Shown here in pieces: positions 21,613 through 32,838 of a stretch of 64,000 nt of DNA. Within the stretch, counting starts at the first letter, position 1; each line of letters starts with the position of its first letter. This stretch comes from Nepenthes gracilis (taxonomy: Eukaryota; Streptophyta; Magnoliopsida; Caryophyllales; Nepenthaceae). The stretch covers positions 12,376,037 through 12,440,036 of the forward strand of contig BSYO01000004.1 in assembly GCA_033239525.1 (NCBI GenBank), read 5' to 3'. A program made the position numbers and the translations under genes. The notes beneath the pieces are model-generated. The model had not been told where the DNA came from. It did not search any database and was given only the letters and a program-made list of their open reading frames with translations.

Positions 21613-24332
21613 ATTCTTCAATCCAAAGGATATTACTTTATAGTAGTAGCCTTCCTAATCGACCATTGATGAGGTTATCTGTGACGAACCAGATTATTCT
21701 CCATCGAATAACCTCCGTCAGAAAGATAAAGACAAGCAGGTAAAATAACAATAATAAATTTCTATAGAAACTTGGATAGAGTTTCGTCTGTAAATTAGAC
21801 ATTTTCAACATACAAACACCTGAAATACAACCCTGCACAATAATCCAAAGAAATTCACAAGAAAATCCATAAAGTCCAATGACAAACCACACAGGATCTA
21901 AACGCCACAACAACCGAGGTGGCTCCGGTGACGTGATCCAGACGACACCGGCAAAGAAGGATGCCAACTAGGAACCTCAAACTCACCACAAGGCAAGACC
22001 TACGAAAGTATATAAAGATCACAATACACAGCGGACTGATACATATATAAGTCATCCATCATCCACTATCATAAGATATCGCCATACAAGTTTTATCAGT
22101 TACAAAAGTCAAACCCAAAAAGATCCCTGCCATACATTTAATCAGTCTAAGTCCAAATCTTAAGCCCTGCGCGCAAAACAGCTATCTACTGAGCTTCTAT
22201 GATCTACTCGGCCTCGTCAGGCATCAAGGCGTTCTCATCTGAAAAAGACAGAGTAAGGGTGAGCATAAAGTCTAGCAAATGAAATCATACACCACTAACT
22301 AATAACAGGTAATGGTAAACAATAGCTGGAAAGAAAAAGTATAGGAACAATATAAGGGAACGCGAGAGGGAGAAGAACACTTGGGATTGTCCGATTCACT
22401 TACTTATGTCAGTTACTTTTAATTCATTTTCATTTTAACATTTATCTTTGCGGACCCTGGAGCCAGTAGGTCGTACTAGCCAATGAGGCGAGAGAACGAG
22501 GAAAGGAATGTGTTTGCTACACATTCTAAAGCCACGACTACATTTTAGGTCTGCAGCATTCGACCATCGGTTGCATCTCTACTATGCAACATTTAACCAA
22601 ACGGCCACATTTTTTGCCTGCAGCACTTGGCCAACAAGCCCCATATCCCCCGGGGACCAGGGCAAACCTCGTTCTTTCATCGTAGTGTCCTAGAGCATGC
22701 CATGAACATTACCCACCCCCAAGGGCGGCCGGAGTATTCCTTGGGTTCCCACCATGACGTACGTGGCAAGCTAGAGGACACCACCCCTATCAATCATGGT
22801 CATAGTTTCAAGGTTCAACTTTTCAGGAGGGAGGACCCACTACTCGGCATACTCATTCACAATCTGGGAAATCCCATTCCCATCACATGTCTCCATCCGG
22901 GAGATCCCGTTCACCACGACATACCTAGTGGGTCTCCCTCCATTTACTTACTTAACTTTATTCCTTCGTTGGAATTAATTTTTATAACAATTTAGTTCGA
23001 ATTCACAAAGAGTTTGAAATTCCTTACCTCCGGTGGACAACCACCACCTTAGAAGCCTCCAGAACACATTCCCATGCTTCCGATGCATAATTATACATTT
23101 TGAAACTTACACTTTCACATCAACACATAACTTGAGTTTCATCACAATTAGATAGGAGCAAAATGTTCAATTTCACATTTTAATCATGGGTTAACAGTAA
23201 CAGTGCGTTTTTAGAGGACTCGGAGGCCGCGAACGGGTCATAATTTGCGAGATCACTCACGCGGCCAACATATATACACAATAAGGATGTGGGGATTCAC
23301 ATTTTGAAGTCAACTTAACGATTCACGGGCGGAAAATGGGAGAACCCAAAAATTTCATGGGTTAGGGTTTTACGAAGCTCCACCAAACGAATCGGTGAGC
23401 AAATCAACCAACAAACCATACCATCCTTGGTCTCAAGACACATGTACTATATTTTCTAGGTTACGGGTGGGTATCGAGACGAAAATATCGGATAATCAAC
23501 AAAAATCAACGAAAGAGGAAAGTTAGTGGGTATGAGAACATTTACCTCGACGCATGCTTTCACTTTAATAACTGGCTCTCGGACGGATTTGGACTCCCGG
23601 GCCTCGTTCTCCCCTTTTCTCTCTCTAGGATCGCCCCTCTCTCTCACTAAAAACCCTAGGGCCGTGAGAAAAATTAAGAGGAGATGGCAGGGCACGACTT
23701 TATATCGCACCACCGCTCGAGCGCAACTCGACCAAGCATCAGGCGGCGCCATTCTAGAATTTTCGCTCGAGCTCTGCTCGAGCGGCTAGCGGGCGGCGTG
23801 ATTTTGGAATTTCCGCTCGAGCGGAGCTCAAGCTGCTGGCCCGCAACTCAGCAGAAGAAATTTCGAATTATTTTCTAATTTTTTCACCAGATACACATCC
23901 TCGCATCATTCAATAGGTCTATTATTAATTACCAATACGACGATTATCTCTTAACTACCGTAACCTTAAACCCGGAACCTCACGTTATCTCTTCAAATTA
24001 TGAATTCATCTGGATTTGGTTGCACCCAAAACAAGAATCTATGAAGCTAAGTGGTCAGTGTTTGGACGATTAGTCCACCAGATGGCCAATCATTGAAAGT
24101 GAAAAGCTATCTTTGGGATATACTTTATTGACATCTATAAAATTGACATACATCCTTCATTTTTCGTTGCTCTTTTTGATAAGGACAATTTTGGATGATT
24201 AATTTGGATAATTTACCTCTATAATGAAACTCGCATTAGTTAACTTCTTAACCTCTTTACAAATTATTATGAATTTTTCTATGGAGTAGTTTTATCTTTT
24301 TTCTTTGACCAAATTAAGTCTTACGATAGAAT
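21613..24332 (-). pseudogene. Ogre/Tat-type Gypsy reverse transcriptase fragment, split by solo LTR H
   Basis: Minus-strand reading from 24,332 gives EVKKLTNASFIIEVNYPN, then YPKDSFSLS and LSFIDSCFGCNQ, and stops at 23,985. It resumes at 21,679 with EGYYYKVISFGLKNA. Joined across the 2.3-kb insertion, these follow the order of the finger and palm blocks of Tat-lineage RTs, where YKVMPFGLKNAGATY is the usual form. Several stops are present. It is a fragment only: upstream it is cut by element G at 24,333 (five bases AGAAT precede the cut), and downstream it ends at the E LTR. Confidence 0.82.
21680..23984 (-). mobile_element. Solo LTR H (2,305 bp)
   Basis: A single minus-strand LTR flanked by a perfect 5-bp repeat TTATC (21,675-21,679 and 23,985-23,989). 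The reverse transcriptase frame continues directly across it. Its end reads TGTGACGAACC on plus. The start is CGTGAGGTTCCGGG on minus (first base mutated). It contains several CTCGAG palindromes at 23,717-23,830, a mini-frame encoding EARESKSVREPV and a donor-like GTCGAG|GTAAATG at 23,546/23,545. It was probably formed by recombination between the two LTRs of a former element. Confidence 0.88.
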
Positions 24333-27300
24333 TGTAATGATTGAGATTCAATAACTTATAATTTGATAAACTAAAATTAATTTATATAAAATTAAGATCA
24401 ATGAATGGTAAAAGCCTAGAAGTCAAAAATTCACTCTGAAATATGATAAAAATTTATTTGATAAAATTGACTTCAATTTCAATTAATAAAAGATAAAATC
24501 AAATAATACGAAAGTAATTCAGTTAAAAAATTCTCAATCACTAGACTCGGTTTATAACCGAGCAAGTTTCGGTTAAATGAATTAGTAGTTTGGCAAACCT
24601 GAAAGTGGCCCGAAAGCTGCCAAAACTTTTGAACAATAATCTAACTTAAATTTATGATCAAAATTATAATTAGAAGAATCTGATAGCAGCGATATAAATT
24701 TTATATACTTAAAAAAATTAGTGGAAGTTGAAAATTCAAGGGGGCGTGGGCCAACTTAATAAATTAAGCTAATTTCATTACTCCATTAACAATCAAATTT
24801 TTAATGCCTGTTGAGGGACACATATCACCTCCTCATGATCCAACATTTAGTAAAAATTTGAAAGTGAAGAAGGAAAATAAGGACATGGCACACCCTACAC
24901 CCTTATTTAATACCCAACTAATTTTAATTGAGTAAAAAATAAATTACATGGCCAAATAAATCGAGAGACACGCAGCACTTTGAGGCTCAAAACTAATGTT
25001 AATATAGAAAAAATTAACCACCAACAAGATATCAATAAGTGACTTATTAAGGAGCCAACAACTCACCCCCATGCAAAGGGTGAGTTATCCTTGAGCAGTC
25101 AAGGAATTACCACCTATTGGGGCATGTGACAACTCCTAAAAATTTTATCAATGAGTCATCAATTTAGAAGGCAAATAAATATAGAAATCAACCAAAAGAA
25201 AGAGGAAAAAACGGAGAGAGAAAAGAGAAAAAAGAGAAGCCAAATGAGAGAGGAAAGCTGAACCGAAAGAAGGGCTGGCAATTTGGTGTAGGAACTTGTA
25301 AAAATTATTCTACATTAAATCAGGCAAGAACTCCTCTCTCTCTTTGATTTATTGTTACATTATTGATCTTATCTTGAAATATTATCGGTTCAATCCTTAA
25401 AATTCTCACCGAATCCATACTAGAATAGGAAAAGTTCAGCAACATGTTTATATGTTGCACCTTGTTGATATCAAAATTTTTACATACTTTATTTGGTTGA
25501 TTAATATCATAAAATTTTTATTGAATATATTTTAAGATGTTAGCTAAATCACAATATATTTGTGAAAAAATTATTCTCCATAAAATCAGCCGGTTCATTG
25601 GAAACAAAATAGACTACCAGATTTAATTAGTTGAAAACAGAGCAGCAACTGGTTCTGACTTTGACTGCTATTTTCACCAAATTTTTGACCGATTCAAATT
25701 CAACAAAAATTAAGTATGATACTTCAATGAAGCAAAAATATGCCATAAAATTGGCATAAATTTATCTTATAAAATTTGACCAGTCCAATCCAAAGAAAAT
25801 AAAGTGTCACTGAACTGGCCAGAAGCAGAGTTATGTATAAAAATCAGTACATAACTTTGAACTGGAGAAGGATAAAAATGTAATTATTATATGATCCGGT
25901 CCAGAATTTTGTGCTGATCTTGAAAATATATGGAATGTAATTTTTCATGGTGATTTGGCCACTGAACCAGCCGAAAAATAGGACATTGCCACTGAACCAA
26001 CCGTCATAGCAGTTTGGCAGTTTCGCTCAAAATGGGTGAGCTGGCCAGAAATTTTTAAAGAAACCGATCAAATATAGTATGTTAAGATAGTAAACTGATT
26101 AAATATCAAATGACCTAAACCATCATTCAAAGAACCGGCTGTCGAAAGTGGGAACCGAACCAGTTTCAGCAGCCAACTCCTCAAATTCAGTAAGTAAAAT
26201 GATTAAGTGAACCGGTTTATTTATAATTCTTTTAAATGTTGAATCGGCCACTTAATAGATGCATAATGGTGAACCGACTCTTGTGGTAAAACCAACAAAA
26301 TATTATGAAAAGTTAAACCAATTATAAACCGACTTTGTGATCAAACTGGTTAAAGAGATGAAATGGAATTGAACTGGTTAGTGAACCTGTAAATTATAAA
26401 ATTTATAGACCAGGAATAATATATTGTCTAAAAATAAGTTCAGCACGTGTAAAAATTTATATGAATTGATTTTGTTGATATGCTTTGTCGTGATTTTGCT
26501 ATGAACATATATGATATGTTATATATGAGTTAAAGCTAATATGATACCAAGAAAATATAAATTTTTTTTAAGATGAGAAAATTAAGAAGAAGAAACAAGA
26601 TTATGAATAAAGACTTTCACTATAAAATTTTAATAAGTAAAGAAACTGAACCAAAAATTTATTTCAGCGGATAGTATTCCCTAACATGTCTTAAAATATT
26701 ATAATATAGATCATTATCTGAATAAGTATAATTTTATAATTTTAGCGCCATCTATCGAGAGACAATAGATATTATCATCCTGTCATCGAGATGTTAATAA
26801 GAAAGATAAAATCTTTGATTTGCATGGATTGAATACAGTCCATCATGTTTTCGATATGTAAAAAAGGAAGAAGTATCATTGTACTGTACGATTTTGGCCT
26901 TTTGATTGTATGGACTAACACAATCCAAATATCGATCGAACACTCTGTTAACTAGTAAGGCCTACTAATTTTGGTTTCTCAAACTAAGAAAGGTAAGAAG
27001 TGTGAATAAGTAAAAAAATTATGTACAAGAAAAAGAAAGTCAATTGTATCATGAAAATATTTTAAAAGTATATATATTTTTTTACATGCATCATGACTCC
27101 TATTCTTCTATATGATGTATTTTTGTATAGAAATATATATGTTATTGACTATTATATTCTTACTGACTATTTGGCTTACCCTTTTACTTTTGTTTTTAGA
27201 TACTCTGTGGGAATTCAAGCCTGATGAACAATATTAAAGAAGAAAATTTTAGTTTTACTCTACTTAAAGTTTTGGTAGCCTGTAATGATGTATAAGTTAC

Positions 27301-27632
27301 AAATTTTTTTTAGTTTGGAAGAATGTACGATGTGATGATGATGTTGTACCTCTAAAAATGTATTGATTATCTTTTATGTTTTCGTAAGATTATTTTGTGA
27401 TAGGTTTAGATTTTTAGCTAGCATCTTTCCTTATTATGAGGTTGACAAGATTTTTATTGCGGATTAGATGTCAAAGCTATTAATAAAGTGGCATTGTAAT
27501 TTGGATCCTGCTATGTTGATGATTATGATATAAAATGAGGTAGCACATGTCCACTTTCAGATATTAACAAGTAATATTATTGAATAAAGGATAATTCGTA
27601 TGTATATGAATATAAGAATGTAGAACGTGACA
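24333..27632 (+). repeat. Element G 5' LTR (3.3 kb)
   Basis: Starts TGTAATGATTGAGATT and ends GAACGTGACA before the primer site. Its first 170 bp match 29,017-29,183. It contains no convincing gene. The 26,700-27,200 part has the pre-terminal sequence style of the other LTRs (an ATTG.ATGGACT..ACACAATCC segment near 26,900). Confidence 0.7.
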
Positions 27633-28029
27633 GTTGGTTTCAGAGAATGATTAATGAAGATGCCTTAGGATGCAAGCTGATCAATTTTGTTTGAGGTTGA
27701 GTTGTTTGAGTAAAGTTTGTGGTCGAGATTTCAGTAATTTTAGGTTAAGATTTGAAGTTGCTAGATTTCTATTTGAAGTCTAAATTTGTTTGATTTTAGG
27801 TTGAAATCTTAAGTTGATTTCCTAGTTAAGATAAGATGATTTATTTGATTGATATTTTAGGAAGGACTAAGAAATGAAAAAAACTTAGAAGTTATGGAGG
27901 ATTCAGTCCGAGCACGAATCAGGAGAAAGAAAAGTTCTTCAAGAAGATGTTAGCCAGTCGGGGTAATCAAATTTTCGGCAAAGGATCAATGTGTAAGGAA
28001 TTTTCCCAGAAGTTAAAGCTGGTGTGGAG

Positions 28030-28361
28030 AGAAAAGATATGCAGGAATCCAAGTTGTATTGGACCCACAATCATTAAAACTTATATGCTCGTATTGTGAA
28101 AAATCTCATGGAAAGAAGCCATGCTACAAAAGGTTGGGAGCTTGTTTTAGATATGGACGAAATGGCCACATGATTAATGATTGCCCTTATCCTTTGGAGC
28201 TAGCAGCAAGGAAATCTAATGCCATGGATCAATATCATACGAGGACAACTCTAGATGTAGGCGCGTCGTCTACCATAGGGAAAGGTAAAAATTTTAGATT
28301 TTGGCATTCCGATTTTTGTTATTTGTGGATTAGAAGTATATACCCTGTTCTAGATTTTTAA
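28030..28361 (+). pseudogene. Element G Gag C-terminal fragment with defective zinc knuckle
   Basis: A 100-codon open stretch beginning at 28,059 reads CSYCEKSHGKKPCYK, then CFRYGRNGHMINDCP. This is the nucleocapsid part of a Gypsy Gag. The second cysteine of the CCHC knuckle is tyrosine, so zinc binding should be lost. The capsid part upstream is not recognisable. Element C has the intact form of the same motif. Confidence 0.75.
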
Positions 28362-29016
28362 GTATAATTGTTGATTCGGCAATAAGACTTTGCATTGGTT
28401 GTATCAATGTTTGTGGGATTCCTTGGTTGTGAATATATGTGAATTCAAGGACAATTCTTGGAGAAGAATTTAGCCTAGTTCATCTTTTGATTGGCAATTT
28501 AGAATTGATGAATCTATTATTGAAGAATTTAATCATCAACGAGTAAGAGAAGAAAATTGTTAGATAATTTGTTTAAACCAATTTTCTAATGGCCTTGATA
28601 ATAATAATCTAATTTATTTGAATCATAAAGAACTTGAGAAGCCTCTAGAATTTTTTAGATTCATTGTCATCTCTCATAAGCGAATGTATGCATATAGCTA
28701 TGGATTTTGTTTCAATGTTAGTTAGGAAATCCAGCTTTGAGGTTTTGATTGTAATCTATTGCTTATGCCAATTTTAGGATTAGACAGTATAAGAAATTGA
28801 ATGTTGGGTCTGGAATTGTTTTGGCTTTGAATTCTCAGATAGATGACCAATCAAAGTAGCATAGCGAAAGTATCTTAGTTATTGTATATGGATATAAAAT
28901 TTGATTTGCGAATTAGCATAGGAAATCTCAAAAAATCCTCCTATCTAATTAAGGATGGAGATAGGAACGGAAGTATAAAAAATTTGATGACGAAATTTTT
29001 TTAAGGATGGTAGAAT

Positions 29017-29183
29017 TGTAAGGATCGAGATTCCATGACTCATAATTTGGTAAGCTAAAATTAATTTATATAAAATTAAGCTCAATAAACGATAAAAACC
29101 CACAAGTCAGGGACTCACCTCGAAATATGATAAAATTTTATTTAATGAAATCGACTTCAATTCCAATTAATAAAATATATAAC
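29017..29183 (+). repeat. Element G 3' LTR, truncated
   Basis: Matches the start of LTR1 (24,333-24,505) from TGTAAGGATCGAGATT to the ATTAATAAAA segment, after which similarity stops abruptly. Confidence 0.75.
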
Positions 29184-30043
29184 CAATGATTAAAACTATT
29201 TGGCCTTAAATTTTGTCCCATAAGGACTTTAATTTCTTTGACATGCCTTAAATCTGAGTGACCAGGTCCCCTTTGTCAGGATCAACCAATGGGCTAGCAC
29301 TTCTAGAATTGCCTTCATGTAGGATGATGCCATGGGATGGGACATCCTTTGGTGATTGGCTTGACTATCCCTACACTCCCACATTCACCATTTTTACTTT
29401 GTCGAAAATGAGAGTTGATCTCGGAGGGTAGAATTCCGATCGATAAGGAATAAATGGAATAACCGTGTTCCTACAAATGGTGCTAATGATGCATACTTCG
29501 AATTTAGATTGTCATCCGAATGAAATTAAGTTAGCCTTTTGAATATTTTAATCCAAATCCTGTAAACCATAATAATTGATAAGAGATTAAATGATACAAG
29601 ATTTACTCCCCCACAATATCCTTCGACAATTAAATGAAAATCTTTTTTATGAAAATAAAAAATTGTGAGACATTGAGGATTAGAAAGAAAGAAATGGAGA
29701 ATTTAGCTCTGCTATTTTTGAAATTCTCAAATGTATTGAGAATTACAGCTCTGTGCTTACTATTTTTATAAGTAATTTCGATTCAATTCCTTTATTTGAG
29801 AGAAATAGATGTATTTATAATCTAATTGTTAATCACACATTCTTCCTAAAGATGTATGATTGCGTATTAATTGAAGAATTATATTTGTTGAAATTGAATG
29901 GTCCAACCATTACGTAAACTCTAAATCTAATGTTTGTCTGTTAGGCACGGTGACTCTTCACTTGATTCAACTATTTATCCCTAAGTTCTTGTAATAATTC
30001 GTCAGAATTAACCATTTAAATTTATTAATCTAGAAGTCATTTT
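29184..30043. other. Unassigned stretch between elements G and F
   Basis: 860 bp of AT-rich DNA without a recognisable frame or known repeat structure. Segments such as 29,380-29,460 have an LTR-like flavour, but no boundaries, partner copy or motif could be found. It may be part of a fragmented older element. Confidence 0.35.
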
Positions 30044-30233
30044 GTAATATCCCAAATATTTTTATCTAAATTAATTTAGATTTATTTATTTTTTGATAAT
30101 TTAGGTGTGCTAGAAAATTAAATAAATATTATAAAAATTTGAAGAATATTTGGAATTGTTGGGCCAGTGCCCGGAGTGCTCCCATTCGATCGCTTGAGTA
30201 TCGATTTAAATTTTAAAATTGAAAGAAAATGTA

Positions 30234-30237
<4 letters not shown>

Positions 30238-30298
<61 letters not shown>
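30238..30298. repeat. (AAT)n microsatellite in element F LTRs
   Basis: About 20 AAT units here but only about 7 at 35,966-35,987 in the other LTR of the same element. Tyr- and Leu-homopolymer frames on the minus strand are artefacts of this repeat. Confidence 0.9.
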
Positions 30299-30300
<2 letters not shown>

Positions 30301-30549
30301 GAAAACAGAAGTAGAAGGGAGATCGGGAGAGAAGCAAGGGGAAAAGAGAGGGTTCAAGCGAGGGTTTCAAGGGAGAGAAAGAGAGAGAGAGAGAGGAAGA
30401 TAGCAGCACCGGCGGAGGCGGCGCACGGGTTGGCAGTGGCCAGTGACAGTCGTGCGTGGCGGCAGCTGGCTAGCGGCGGCATGGAGCAGTGACAGCAGTC
30501 GCGGGAGACCGACAAAGGAGGGAGCCACGTGAAGGAGAAGAGGAGAAAA

Positions 30550-30625
30550 TGGAGGATTTCGGGTCCGATTCTGGCTTCGAGCTAGATGGAAAAGTTATAA
30601 ATCGGGTCGAGGTAAGTGCACTCAT
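30550..30625 (+). promoter_or_regulatory. LTR leader module: mini-frame ending in a splice-donor consensus
   Basis: An ATG at 30,549 opens a frame MEDFGSDSGFELDGKVINRVE ending exactly at GAG|GTAAGTGCACTCAT (donor 30,611/30,612). Corresponding modules on each sense strand occur at 36,313/36,314 (F LTR2), 10,826/10,825 and 44,378/44,377 (C), 21,191/21,190 and 39,588/39,587 (E) and 23,546/23,545 (H). D has only the donor at 15,410/15,411 and 41,640/41,641. The frame stays open or nearly open across families, with residues resembling E-x-x-A-x-E-S, then V-I-D-R-V-E. I infer a spliced or translated RNA leader. Confidence 0.5.
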
Positions 30626-32838
30626 ACCCTCCTCTTTAGTTTTCTTACACTTTTGTCATATTTTCTTTAGGTATCCTCGTTTTGATACCCGGTTAAATAT
30701 ATATTTGGTAATCCCCACGCCCTAAGTATGAATATATGTAAATTTGGTGTCCGAAAACGTAGTATTGGTATGTAATCGGACAAGGAAAACCCTAACCCCC
30801 ACGGATGGACACATGACCCACGAAAATTTTGGATATTTGTTAAATTTGAGGTATTTGTTAAATTTGGGACTAGAATGTGATTACTCACAACCTAGATGTG
30901 TTAATTTATTGATGGGATATCTGAATTTGTAGTTGGAAGTGAAAATTCATTCGTGGAGTCCCCAATCCACGCCCGAACACTGTTTAAGCTTCGATTTGGA
31001 ATTTAAAGTATAACTTGAGTTGGGGTTTTAGTCACCTATGCCTTGGGTTTGATAATTTAACCGTTGGATGTCCGAAATTTTGAGACTTAATCAATATACG
31101 TAGTCTGTGCACTGTTCATGGGTACTGTTCACCGAGAATTTTGGATGATATTTTATATAATTTTTCATGTTTAATTCCTAATCAAGTGATATGTATATTT
31201 GTATAAGTCCAATCAAATAATCTAGAAGCTTCGATATATGTGTTGTGAAAGAAATCTATGTCCATTCGAAAGCTCTCAAAATCAATTCGTTCTTCAACGA
31301 TAAGAACTCCTAATCTTCTCTATACTTTCGATATTCGTATGTAAGTTAAGTTATAAAAAGATTTAAATCTGCAAGTCAGATAATAAGAACATGAATAATT
31401 GGAGGGAGATTCCACATTTGGGATTTTGATGGATTTGATATCCAAGATAGAGATATTTGATAAATAAGTTATATCTGTGAAAGAAATTTGGTGGAATCCT
31501 TCCTCAAAAGAATAAGAAATCATGAAATTATGACCACGAATTCATATTATAAAGGGTAACATTCTTTGGCTCGCCATGAAAACTGCGATGGAGACCCAAG
31601 GATACCATGGCCTAGTGTCTTGGATATTTATTTGAAGCGGGTGATATTCATGGCAAACTTTAGGAAGTTATAGTGGTAATTAAGGACAACTCCGTCCATG
31701 GAGTAATATAAGGTTTGCCATCCTCGAGGTATTGTACAGAGAGGACAAACCCAAGAACCCACCATGAACCTACTCAAGATCCTACCAAGAATATGAAGAA
31801 CTTCAACCATAGAGCGATGCGTAATCCGCTGTCCTCAGGGCATTTTACAGAGAGAAAAAATAAAGATTTATGAATATGAATTAAAGCTTTTGATATGAAA
31901 GAATGACCCATGAAATGAATAAATGGTTCTCGTAATGATGAGGACATATGAAATGATGCATGCATGGCGAGAACAAGAACTAAGGCCTTTAATTGTGTGG
32001 ATTGAATACAATCTATCATCGATTATTCGCTCCCTTAGTTGGAGGCCTACTAGCCCATGGTCTACAAAAATGAATGTTTATGTTTAATCTATATCCTAAA
32101 GAAAATAAAAACAAAAGAAAGAAGTAAATTGTATCCCAAGTATGTTTAATCATAATCCTATTTATGTATTCCGTTCATATTCATGTATCTATTTTATATT
32201 TAATTTCGTTATTATTATTTATTGTATTTGTATATGATTGTACTTATTGAGTGTTAGCTCACTCTTACTTTTTCTTTCTTCCAAATGAGAGTATCAAGCT
32301 GACGCCCGATTAGTTAGAGTAAGGAGAGGGATTTGCTTGAGGAGATTAGCTGGACGTTGAAGGTTTAAAAATTTGGATATATCAAATATAATAAAATATA
32401 AATAGTCAGGTTAGATTAATGTGATGTGTTATATTATGGCTTATTATTATTTTATGGTTATTGTTATGTTTCCGTAAGTTTTTGAATCTAGTTCTACTTC
32501 CACATTAATATTGGATATTTTGTATTTTGTTTAAGCCTAGATGACATTTCTCTTAGATCCAACATATTAATTTAAGTGTACTGTGTTGGAATCATGGATG
32601 ATATGGCAATGTGAATCCTGTGCATGTGTTTTGGTGATAAAAATATTGAAGTGTGGATATTTATATGTTTGTATAGGTTCAAATTAACATATTATATTTT
32701 TGGTTTTCGTTCAATTGCAGAGGAAACTCTGCCAAAATTGTTACAGATTTTATATTTTAATTATTGGGTCATTTGTATTTGATTAAGTAAGAGCGACGAA
32801 CAGAGGATCCTTTAAAGATAAGGATTCGTTCCATTACA

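Larger units (their letters stand above)
24333..29183 (+). mobile_element. Element G: deletion derivative with very long LTRs
   Basis: LTR1 24,333-27,632 (3.3 kb), a TTGGTTTCAGAG primer site at 27,635, and a short interior 27,633-29,016 (1.4 kb) with a gag zinc-knuckle trace and an integrase-end-like trace. A polypurine-like AAGGATGGTAGAAT precedes the first about 167 bp of LTR2 (29,017-29,183), which then breaks off. It inserted into the Ogre-type RT fragment. The right TSD cannot be tested because LTR2 is truncated. Confidence 0.7.
30044..32838 (+). repeat. Element F 5' LTR (2,795 bp)
   Basis: Contains a CpG-rich patch at 30,168-30,205, an (AAT)n microsatellite, a GA-rich tract at about 30,305-30,400, the mini-frame and donor module (separate entry), and the conserved pre-terminal GTGTGGATTGAATACAATC segment at about 31,996. 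Open frames in it are leader sequence or repeat-derived. Confidence 0.85.

Noticed and set aside
30118..30409. Poly-Tyr and poly-Leu frames
   Set aside because: They are translations of the (AAT)n microsatellite.
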